From: Laedolimicola ammoniilytica
GTDB taxonomy: Bacteria; Bacillota; Clostridia; Lachnospirales; Lachnospiraceae
Reading direction: 5' to 3'
DNA: 64,000 bases
Assembly (NCBI RefSeq): GCF_025567165.1
Contig: NZ_JAOQKC010000001.1
Coordinates: 124,001-188,000, forward strand
A program made the position numbers and the translations under genes. This document shows, piece by piece, positions 24,897-31,558 of the stretch (position 1 is the stretch's first letter; the number at the start of each line of letters is the position of its first letter). The notes beneath the pieces were generated by a model. The model was not told the DNA's origin, ran no database searches, and saw nothing but the letters and a program-made list of their open reading frames with translations.

Positions 24897-25370
24897 GCAA
24901 GTGAGAGGGAAATCCTTTCACTTGCACCTTGACAACCTCATATACGAATCATTAAGTTTGATCCTCTTTGGGCGTAATAGCCGCTACATCAGCGGTATAT
25001 TTTCTGAGAGCTGCCACTCGCATAACAGGCCAACCCATTTTTGCTGTATAGATGAGTTTTCGGTTTATCAGAAATATATCAGGCTGGAATACATCGGATG
25101 GCATCCGGTCATGGCATAACAAGGAGGAAAGCTCTCTTACAGCCATAGTCCGAGCGTGATAATAACCGTCGCAGGCCATGGGTAAGACCAAACGAAGTGG
25201 AGGTGAAACTCCTGAGAAGCAGGCCAGCCACCTGCGGCTTAATGATTACCCAAATCCCTGGGGTGTCGTGGACAAGTAAGGGATAAAACAGGCGCTAAAT
25301 TGAAGGAGACTCTGTAATTTGCAGAGCCTCCTTCTTACATAATCAAATCTCAAAACATAGGAGGATGAAC
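24897..25370. other. 470-bp region without a clear gene
   Basis: This stretch between the sigma-like gene and the MazF gene holds an 8-bp hairpin near 24897-24925, a 13-bp direct repeat GCGCTAAATTGAA (24112 region and 25292 region), and a hairpin at 25300-25335 just before MazF. Two short frames look protein-like on opposite strands: 33 residues (25178-25279, +) beginning MGKTKRSGGETPEK, and about 75 residues (24952-25179, -). Neither has a proper ribosome site. It may encode a structured RNA. Confidence 0.5.
25178..25279 (+). CDS. Possible 33-residue small protein
   Basis: ATG 25178 opens a frame reading MGKTKRSGGETPEKQASHL and ending NPWGVVDK. The amino-acid composition looks natural, with no stop for 33 codons, but there is no ribosome site just upstream and tandem TAA codons precede it. 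An opposing frame overlaps. Low certainty. Confidence 0.3.
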   Translation: MGKTKRSGGETPEKQASHLRLNDYPNPWGVVDK

Positions 25371-25751
25371 ATGAAAGAAGATTGGATTTATAAGCGTGGG
25401 GATTTATATTATGCCAATTTGAACCCTTATTTTGGATCAGAGCAAGGCGGCACCCGTCCTGTCCTGGTTCTTCAAAACAATGTGGGGAATTTTTTCTGCC
25501 CCACTTTGATCGTAGCTCCACTCACCAGTAAATGGATTAAGAAAAAGGAGCTGCCCACACACTATGCACTGGAGAGCGTTCCAGAGCTTGGACTGAAATC
25601 TGTTGTTCTGCTGGAGCAAATTAAAACGATTGATAAAAGGCGTGTTTTATCGTACATTGGGCGCGTATCTCGCGAAGAAATGAGAGCGATTGATGATGCT
25701 CTGCAAGTTAGTTTAGATATTCATATTCCGGAGGAAATGGAGGCTCCGTAA
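25371..25751 (+). CDS. MazF/PemK-type endoribonuclease toxin, no antitoxin seen
   Basis: A 126-residue protein of the MazF/CcdB fold. The start motif YKRGDLYYANLNPYFGSEQG with 'GGTRPVLVLQNN' is diagnostic of the family, and the RPVLV strand and the later 'VPELGLKSVVLLEQIKTIDKRR' segment contain the conserved Arg and Glu/Gln region. I chose ATG 25371 because AGGAGG is six bases upstream; ATG 25365 is too close. MazF enzymes cleave mRNA and normally follow an antitoxin gene, but none is present on either side. It may act in element maintenance or use an unrecognised antitoxin. Confidence 0.85.
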   Translation: MKEDWIYKRGDLYYANLNPYFGSEQGGTRPVLVLQNNVGNFFCPTLIVAPLTSKWIKKKELPTHYALESVPELGLKSVVLLEQIKTIDKRRVLSYIGRVSREEMRAIDDALQVSLDIHIPEEMEAP

Positions 25752-25781
25752 GGCCACTTACCGGATAAAGGAGGCGTTTTT

Positions 25782-26009
25782 ATGTTTGAAGCAAGAATTG
25801 CGGAATTGAACCGCTTTAATGAACAAAATCCTGTCAGCTATGACAAAAGAACCTATACGGTCGATGAGATTCAGGACATTCTGGGTATCAGTCGTCCCAC
25901 AGCATATAATCTGGTAAAACAGGGTGTATTCCACAGCGTCAGAGTCGGCGGTCATATCCGCATTTCCAAAAAGAGCTTTGATGACTGGCTGGATCACGCA
26001 GATGAATGA
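25782..26009 (+). CDS. Excisionase-like HTH protein
   Basis: A 75-residue protein with an HTH_17/excisionase winged helix: YTVDEIQDILGISRPTAYNL then 'HIRISKKSFDDWL'. These small proteins bend attachment-site DNA to favour excision by the adjacent integrase. It follows the MazF gene by 30 bp with its own ribosome site (AAAGGAGG). Confidence 0.85.
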   Translation: MFEARIAELNRFNEQNPVSYDKRTYTVDEIQDILGISRPTAYNLVKQGVFHSVRVGGHIRISKKSFDDWLDHADE

Positions 26010-26113
26010 TTTGTCAAGGATGCCGATCTCCAAATCGACATCCTTAACTTTTTTTCTGCTTTCTCTTACAATGAGGCCATAGCAAGAAAAACTTTATAGA
26101 GGAGGCAAAAGCC

Positions 26114-26551
26114 ATGCAAAAACAAAGAGTAAAGACCAGTATGTCTGTACCAGAGATGGGCAAAATGCTTGGGCTTGGTAAAGTAGAATCCTACTGGTTG
26201 GTTAAAAAGAACTATTTCAAAACAATTCAAGTGGCCGGACGAATGAGAGTTATGCTGGATAGCTTTGAAGATTGGTATGCCGGCCAGTTCCACTATAAAA
26301 AAGTGGATGGTACACCGCCCGGAGAGAAATGGAGGCATACTACGATGTCAGTTCCGGAAATGGCGGATCTTTTGGGGCTGAAATCTGGCACAGCTTATGA
26401 CCTTGTTAAAAGGGGCTATTTTGAGACGACCTTGGTTGATCGAAGAATTCGTATCATTACCAGCAGTTTTGAAGCCTGGTATCAAAAGCAAACTCATTAT
26501 GTGAAAATCTCAGAAAGGAGCAATGAAAATGGCATCTATCGTGAAGCGTAA
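26114..26551 (+). CDS. Tandem double-HTH excisionase-like protein
   Basis: A 145-residue protein consisting of two excisionase-type HTH units: residues 8-65 (SVPEMGKMLGLGKVESYWLV ... SFEDWYAGQFHYK) and 77-137 (SVPEMADLLGLKSGTAYDLV ... SFEAWYQKQTHY). The two halves are clearly paralogous. A fused pair could bind two directly repeated sites with one polypeptide. It overlaps the integrase start by 23 bp, so the two proteins are co-translated. Confidence 0.8.
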   Translation: MQKQRVKTSMSVPEMGKMLGLGKVESYWLVKKNYFKTIQVAGRMRVMLDSFEDWYAGQFHYKKVDGTPPGEKWRHTTMSVPEMADLLGLKSGTAYDLVKRGYFETTLVDRRIRIITSSFEAWYQKQTHYVKISERSNENGIYREA

Positions 26552-27920
26552 AAGCAAATATTCTGTGGTGTATGATTACACAGATGAAAACGGAAAACGC
26601 AGACAGCGTTGGGAAACCTTCAGCACAAATGCAGAAGCAAAAAAACGAAAAAAGCAAATTGAGTATGAGCAGGACTCTGGAACCTTCTTTATTCCTACGG
26701 CAAAGACCCTGAACGATCTGCTCGATGAATATATGTCCATCTATGGTGTAAATACCTGGGCAATGTCAACATATGAAAGCCGCCGTGGTCTGGCGAGAAA
26801 CTACATAACTCCTATTATCGGAGATATGTTACTATCCGACATCACTCCAAGGATGATGGATAAGTATTACCGTGATCTGCTCTCTGTGAAAACGGTAAGC
26901 GTCAACAACCGCAAACCCACAAGCGAATATCTGACCCCGCATACAGTAAGAGAAATTCACAAGCTACTTCGCAGTGCCTTTAATCAGGCGGTGCGTTGGG
27001 AACTAATCAGCCGTAACCCTGTCCTGAATGCGACACTTCCCAAAGAAGAACATAAAGAACGGGATATATGGACTGCCGAAACGCTGAGCAAGGCTATGGA
27101 AGTCTGTGATGATCCTATCCTCTCCCTTGCCTTAAATCTGGCGTTCTCCTGCTCTTTACGCATTGGTGAAATGCTGGGCCTTACCTGGGACTGCATTGAT
27201 ATTGCACCACAGAGCATAGAAAATGGTTCAGCTTATATATTCGTCAACAAAGAGCTGCAACGGGTTACACGAGGTGCATTGGACGATTTGAGCGACAAAG
27301 GTGTTATTAAGAAGTTTCCACCTTGCATAGCCAGTACCCATACTGCTCTGGTCCTGAAAGAGCCTAAAACCAAAACCAGTATTCGCCGCGTGTACCTGCC
27401 GAAAACAGTTGCCTATATGCTGGTAGAGAGAAAAAAAGAAATTGATGAGCTGATGGATCTGTTTGGAGATGAATACATCGACAATAACCTGGTCTTTTGC
27501 TCCAGCAATGGCCGTCCGATGGAAAGCCAGGTGATTAACCGTGCTTTCAATAAACTTATCAAAGAAAACGGACTGCCTCATGTTGTATTCCATTCTCTCC
27601 GTCACTCCAGTATCACCTACAAGCTGAAACTCAATGGTGGCGATATGAAATCCGTCCAGGGCGACTCTGGTCATGCTCAGGTAAAAATGGTTGCAGATGT
27701 CTACTCTCACATCATCGACGAGGATCGCTGCATAAACGCTCAGCGATTGGAGGAAGCATTTTACTCATCCAAGACCCCTGACCCTGTTGAAGATACAGAG
27801 CCTAAAACTGCGGATACTGCCGTCACTGAAAGTGATGAAAGTGATGCAGCGAAGATACTGGAACTGCTTAAAAATCCCGAAACTGCCGCACTGCTCAAGC
27901 AGCTGGCAAAAGCTTTATAA
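26529..27920 (+). CDS. Tyrosine-type site-specific integrase
   Basis: A 463-residue recombinase of the Tn916-Int class that integrates and excises the element. Domains: an N-terminal arm-binding domain (residues 1-60), a core-binding SAM-like domain (about 62-165) and the catalytic domain (180-400). Catalytic residues are R211 (SCSLRIGEML), H355 and R358 (HSLRHSS), H382 (SGHAQ) and Y392 (DVYSH). The acidic and glutamine-containing tail (400-463) is longer than usual. ATG 26529 is 9 bases from AAGGAG and is preferred to ATG 26523, only 3 bases away. The gene faces the tRNA-Arg attachment site. Confidence 0.95.
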   Translation: MASIVKRKSKYSVVYDYTDENGKRRQRWETFSTNAEAKKRKKQIEYEQDSGTFFIPTAKTLNDLLDEYMSIYGVNTWAMSTYESRRGLARNYITPIIGDMLLSDITPRMMDKYYRDLLSVKTVSVNNRKPTSEYLTPHTVREIHKLLRSAFNQAVRWELISRNPVLNATLPKEEHKERDIWTAETLSKAMEVCDDPILSLALNLAFSCSLRIGEMLGLTWDCIDIAPQSIENGSAYIFVNKELQRVTRGALDDLSDKGVIKKFPPCIASTHTALVLKEPKTKTSIRRVYLPKTVAYMLVERKKEIDELMDLFGDEYIDNNLVFCSSNGRPMESQVINRAFNKLIKENGLPHVVFHSLRHSSITYKLKLNGGDMKSVQGDSGHAQVKMVADVYSHIIDEDRCINAQRLEEAFYSSKTPDPVEDTEPKTADTAVTESDESDAAKILELLKNPETAALLKQLAKAL

Positions 27921-27940
27921 AGTCCCTCCCTCAGAAGAAC

Positions 27941-27965
27941 GCCTCTCACTTTGTGAGAGGTTTTC
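27941..27965 (+). terminator. Terminator after integrase
   Basis: CCTCTCAC and GTGAGAGG form a perfect 8-bp stem with loop TTT, followed by TTTTCTT, 20 bp after the integrase stop. Confidence 0.85.
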
Positions 27966-28005
27966 TTCGTTTGAACCACTTTGCACAGTGACCAAACACT
28001 TTTTT

Positions 28006-28180
28006 TGTTAGCAAGGTTCTGAAAGCATTTTTGAGCGATGTTAGCAAATTCGCGATTTTGTTTGCAACTTCCTCTAATTTCTGCTAACAAATGTTTGCAA
28101 GTTCCTTTGGTAAAAATCGAACCTCTGACTTACCGCCTTTCTTAGCAAAAGGCCAAATCTCGTTAGCAAATGTTAGCAAA
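28006..28180. repeat. Array of integrase arm-type sites
   Basis: The motif TGTTAGCAA, or near-variants with TTTGCAA, occurs seven times: 28006-28014, 28039-28048, 28059-28067, 28081-28091 (reverse), 28092-28100, 28161-28170 and 28171-28180. Such repeats between integrase gene and attachment core are the usual arm-type binding sites of Tn916-like integrases. Confidence 0.7.
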
Positions 28181-28228
28181 CCAAGGTTTTTTGCAAAAAA
28201 GCCACAAAAGCCGCAGAAATAAGAAAAG

Positions 28229-28260
28229 CCGAAAACCCTGATAAATCAAAGGTTTTCGGC
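28229..28260 (-). terminator. Terminator of tRNA-Arg
   Basis: GCCGAAAACC and GGTTTTCGGC form a perfect 10-bp stem; on the minus strand it is followed by TTTTCTT, 12 bp downstream of the tRNA 3' end. Confidence 0.7.
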
Positions 28261-28271
28261 GTGTTTGCTGG

Positions 28272-28345
28272 CGTCCCTGGCGGGATTCGAACCCACGGCC
28301 TTTCGCTTAGGAGGCGAACGCTCTATCCTGCTGAGCTACAGAGAC
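28272..28345 (-). tRNA. tRNA-Arg(CCU), probable attachment site
   Basis: A 74-nt tRNA on the minus strand with a complete cloverleaf: acceptor GTCTCTG/CAGGGAC, D arm with GCTC/GAGC, anticodon loop CTCCTAA (anticodon CCT), T loop TTCGAAT and discriminator G. The 3' end faces the integrase 350 bp away. tRNA genes are common integration sites, and the 3' part would be restored by the incoming element, so this is the likely right attachment site. The anticodon-loop sequence CTTAGGAGGC is also shared by two half-genes next door. Confidence 0.95.
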
Positions 28346-28380
28346 TTATATTAAATTGAGACTGGCAACGATCACTTTTC

Positions 28381-28446
28381 CCCGTAAGGCAGCTGGTAGA
28401 GCACAACCTTAGGAGGCTATTGTTATATCCATTTAACTACGAGAAC
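28381..28446. pseudogene. Chimeric tRNA halves
   Basis: The left part reads forward as a D arm and anticodon arm (GGCAGCTGGTAGAGCACAAC, tRNA-Gly-like) up to CCTT. The right part, read on the minus strand from 28446, is GTTCTCGTAGTTAAATGGAT and onward into AGCCTCCTAAGG, the 5' half of a tRNA-Arg(CCU) unlike the intact one. Both halves meet at CTTAGGAGG. No T arm or acceptor partner follows either, so this cannot be a functional tRNA. Confidence 0.5.
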
Positions 28447-28623
28447 AAATGCCGTATTTCCGGGATTTTTCGACCCTTTGGCTCCGGCTACCATCATCTA
28501 TAATTCTATCACTTCTGTGATGAACTATCTCTTTCTTATCTCTTCTGATTTTTCAGATTTCGCATCCTTAAGTGACCCTCAAACGCTACCCTTTTTCTCC
28601 AAAAGGGTTCCGTCATGGTTCTA

Positions 28624-28664
28624 CCTGAGGAGGCGGACGCTCTATCCTGCTGAGCTACAGAAAC
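28624..28664 (-). pseudogene. tRNA-Arg(CCU) 5' half
   Basis: On the minus strand from 28664 the sequence GTTTCTGTAGCTCAGCAGGA and onward to GCCTCCTCAGG repeats the 5' half of the intact tRNA-Arg (28345) with a few changes and stops at the anticodon loop. The 3' half is absent. It looks like the displaced original gene end left by an integration event. Confidence 0.65.
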
Positions 28665-28737
28665 CTGCGAGTCAGTCTTGACTGACTTCACTTAAAGAGT
28701 GTACCATAAAATAAGAAAACAGACAAGGAGAAAAACG

Positions 28738-29403
28738 ATGGAACGTGAAATTGATATGAAGGAGGTCTCCGACGGAAGGCTCTACGGGCCCCGGGATATG
28801 GTGAAGGCGGACTGCGGCGGGTGCGCGGGGTGTTCCCAGTGCTGCGAGAGCATGGGAAGCACGATTATTCTGGATCCCTTTGATGTGTGGCGGCTGACCA
28901 CGGGGCTGGGCGTCAGCTTCGAGGCGCTTTTGGAGGATAAACTGGAACTGAATCTGGTGGAGGGCATCATTTTGCCGAATATGAAGACTTCGGGAGAGCA
29001 GGAGCGCTGCGGCTTTCTGAACGCGGAGGGGCGCTGCAGCATCCATGGGCTGCGGCCGGGCTTCTGCCGGATCTTTCCGCTGGGAAGGCTTTATGAGAAC
29101 CACAGCTTTCAGTATTTCCTGCAGGTGCATGAATGTCCTAAGGAGCCCAAGTCCAAGGTGAAGGTGCAGAAATGGATCGACACGCCGGATCTGAAGCGCA
29201 ATGAGAAATTCATCATCGACTGGCATTATTTTCTGAAAGAAATCACCGCCCGGCTCAGAGAGCAGGACGGTGAGAAATACCAGAAAATGGTGGATCTGTA
29301 TATTTTAAAAAGTTTTTATCAGAAGCCCTGGAAAAAAGGCAGGGATTTCTATGAACAATTTGACGAACGGCTGGCGGAGGCAAAAGGGATATTAAAGATC
29401 TAG
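28738..29403 (+). CDS. YkgJ-family Cys-cluster protein
   Basis: A 221-residue protein with the zinc/iron-sulfur-binding cysteine pattern of the UPF0153/YkgJ family: CGGCAGCSQCC near residues 22-32, then 'RCGFLNAEGRCSIHGLRPGFCRIFPLG' around 100-125. The family is widespread and has no settled function, though a role in metal or Fe-S handling is generally assumed. ATG 28738 is preceded by AAGGAG. It is the first chromosomal gene beyond the attachment region. Confidence 0.85.
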   Translation: MEREIDMKEVSDGRLYGPRDMVKADCGGCAGCSQCCESMGSTIILDPFDVWRLTTGLGVSFEALLEDKLELNLVEGIILPNMKTSGEQERCGFLNAEGRCSIHGLRPGFCRIFPLGRLYENHSFQYFLQVHECPKEPKSKVKVQKWIDTPDLKRNEKFIIDWHYFLKEITARLREQDGEKYQKMVDLYILKSFYQKPWKKGRDFYEQFDERLAEAKGILKI

Positions 29404-31020
29404 ATCATCCCATCCGCCTCGATCCTTTGGCGTCCGATGATACCGTTTCTCCGGCTTTTTATTCTTTGCAGCAGGCTTCATGCCATGGAAGGAGCTCCGT
29501 CGGTTCCGTGAGCGTCTCCGCTGTAGCTTCGGCAGACGAAGGGTAAGCTGGAAGGTCTTCATCAGATGCCGGATCAGCCGGTACAGCAGGAAGAGCAGCA
29601 GGAGCACTGCCGCCACGATCAGAATCAGCCGCACATTAATCTTGATAAAATGAGTCTGCTGAACCGGTTCTTCGGTTCCGCTAGTTTCTGTATCCGCGGT
29701 TTCTCCGGAATCGGTTTCCTTATCGAATGTAAATTCCTGTAAATTATCCTTAGTAAGAGAAATATCCGCCGTACCCACCGGTTCCCCGTTGTAGGTATAG
29801 GACAGGCTGGCAATCACATCTGAATCCGCATTTTCATCCTGGAAGGTCAGCTCCGGGGAGGCGTCCGTAAAGGAGACGCCGTTGGGAAGCACGATGTCCG
29901 CGCCGGTGTCGATCTGAATCAGCGGCTTGGACTGTCCGAAGATGGCGCTTCCGATATAAGAGGAGCCGGATACCGAGAAATTGGTCTCATTTTCGGAGAC
30001 ATTAAAGGGCGTAAAATTCTCGGAGGCGTAGTCCAGAAGCAAGGCTGTATCGGTGAACAGCGGCACGCCTTTCTCACCGGTGGACTGGGTCCGCATGGTC
30101 ACGACGATGAGCGTCATGCCGTTCCGCTCCGCTACCGTGACCAGAGTGCCCTTGGCCACGCTGGTATTACCGGTCTTGCCTGCGATGACCGAATCGTCCA
30201 GGTACTTGGTGATCCCCTTGTAGGGGGCAATCATATAGTGGTGATTGGTCATATAGGTGATTTCGTCACGCTTGTTGGTAGGCTGCATCTGATACTTGGC
30301 CGTGCCGGAGATATGGAGAAAATCCTCGTTCTGAATGGCGGCCCGGGTAATCAGCGCCATGTCGTGGGCGCTGGTGTAGTGCTCGTCATTGTGGAGGCCG
30401 TTGGCATTGGCGAAATGGGTGTTGGTACAGCCCAGCTCCGCCGCCTTCTGATTCATCATTTCCGCAAAGGCATCAATGGAACCGGCTACATGCTCCGCCA
30501 GACCGTTGGCACACTCGTTGGCGGACTCCAGCATCAGCGCGTAGAGGGACTGCTCCACTGTGAGCTGCTCATCCTCAGTAGTGTAGATGCTGCTGCTTCC
30601 CGCGTCGATGGTGTGGGTCGCGTTGTAAGAGTAAGTGACCGTCTCATCCAGCGAGCAGTTCTCCAGGGTTAAAAGCGCGGTCATAATCTTCGTGATGCTG
30701 GCCGGATAATTTTTCATATCCATATCCTTATTATAAAGGATGGCTCCGCTGGAAGCCTCCATGACGATGGCGGATTCCGCGTAAATCTGCGGGCCCTGGG
30801 GCCAGCCGTCGATGGCGTTGGAATCGATATCCTTATTATAAGCAGCCTGGCGCTCGGCCTCGATCTGCTCGGCGGCAGCCTTTTCCGCGGCGATTTGCGC
30901 GGCCGTCCTTTTCGAGGCTTTTTTCGCAGCTTCTGCGGAAACGGGGTTGAAGCAGAGGGAACCCATCAGGGAAAGGGTCAGAAGACCCGTAAAAAACCGA
31001 AATCTATGTGAAAACTTCAT
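29392..31020 (-). CDS. D-alanyl-D-alanine carboxypeptidase (DacF/PBP5-like)
   Basis: A 542-residue penicillin-binding protein that trims the terminal D-Ala from peptidoglycan pentapeptides. Active-site motifs are S108-I-T-K111 (SxxK), S166-A-N168 (SxN) and K282-T-G (KTG). An N-terminal signal peptide (residues 1-30) and a hydrophobic segment near residue 470 (RLILIVAAVLLLLFLLYRLI) anchor it, and the tail beyond is strongly basic and cytoplasmic. The basic tail is longer than in B. subtilis DacA. It runs convergent with the YkgJ-like gene, overlapping by 12 bp. Confidence 0.9.
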   Translation of the reverse strand: MKFSHRFRFFTGLLTLSLMGSLCFNPVSAEAAKKASKRTAAQIAAEKAAAEQIEAERQAAYNKDIDSNAIDGWPQGPQIYAESAIVMEASSGAILYNKDMDMKNYPASITKIMTALLTLENCSLDETVTYSYNATHTIDAGSSSIYTTEDEQLTVEQSLYALMLESANECANGLAEHVAGSIDAFAEMMNQKAAELGCTNTHFANANGLHNDEHYTSAHDMALITRAAIQNEDFLHISGTAKYQMQPTNKRDEITYMTNHHYMIAPYKGITKYLDDSVIAGKTGNTSVAKGTLVTVAERNGMTLIVVTMRTQSTGEKGVPLFTDTALLLDYASENFTPFNVSENETNFSVSGSSYIGSAIFGQSKPLIQIDTGADIVLPNGVSFTDASPELTFQDENADSDVIASLSYTYNGEPVGTADISLTKDNLQEFTFDKETDSGETADTETSGTEEPVQQTHFIKINVRLILIVAAVLLLLFLLYRLIRHLMKTFQLTLRLPKLQRRRSRNRRSSFHGMKPAAKNKKPEKRYHRTPKDRGGWDDLDL

Positions 31021-31151
31021 ATAAAAGCACTCCTGGAATAAATTTGTAACATTTTGATTCTAAGTATAGGTCATTTCCGGAAAGGGCGCAAGGGCTTCCG
31101 AGAAAAGTTTAAATTTCCTTAAGAAAAAATGGGTAAAATCCGGCCGAATGG

Positions 31152-31181
31152 TTGACAAATCCCGCAAAAACGGGGTATACT
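31152..31181 (+). promoter_or_regulatory. ileS promoter
   Basis: TTGACA (31152-31157) and TATACT (31176-31181) at 18-bp spacing, about 10 bp before the start of the T-box leader. Confidence 0.85.
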
Positions 31182-31189
31182 AGCCAATA

Positions 31190-31467
31190 GCAAGAAAACT
31201 AAACAACAAAAGGCACAGACGAAGAGAGTAGAAAAGCGCCAAAAGGCACAGAGAACCGGGGATGGTGGAAGCCCGGTGCGAGTAGGACTTTTTGAAAATC
31301 ACTTCCGAGCTCCGGGCTGAAAGCGTTTTGTATCCGAAAAGCAATACCAGTAGGCTCCGGCGGGACTCCTCCGTTATGGGAGACACATGTGATGGCATGT
31401 TGTAATAAGGTGGTTTCACAGAAGCGATCGGCTTTTGTCCTGTTACAGGACAAGGGTCGTTTTTTTT
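31190..31467 (+). promoter_or_regulatory. T-box leader of ileS (isoleucine)
   Basis: A 280-nt leader with a Stem I region containing AGAGAACCGGGGATGGTGGA, a candidate ATC specifier codon (31298-31300) in the sequence before 'ACTTCCGAGC', a T-box-like segment AATAAGGTGGTTTCACAG (31404-31421) and a terminator made by TTGTCCTG/CAGGACAA followed by eight T (31425-31467). Uncharged tRNA-Ile should stabilise the antiterminator and allow ileS expression. The gene downstream is ileS, which agrees with an Ile specifier. Confidence 0.85.
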
Positions 31468-31558
31468 CGCGAAAGGCACAAGTCCCTTCGGACGCCGCCC
31501 CGCGAATCTGAAATTCTGGAGAACAGGGTTTTCAGTGATTTCAAAAGGAGGAAAAATC

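Noticed and set aside
24897..25370. Group II intron or RNase P-like RNA
   Set aside because: Isolated fragments (GGAGGTGAAACTCC, GTGATAATAACCG) recall such RNAs, but no intron ends, domain V or RNase P core could be found.
28006..28180. Possible CRISPR array from repeated short motif
   Set aside because: Repeats are only about 9-10 bp, spacing is irregular and one is inverted; integrase sites explain them better.
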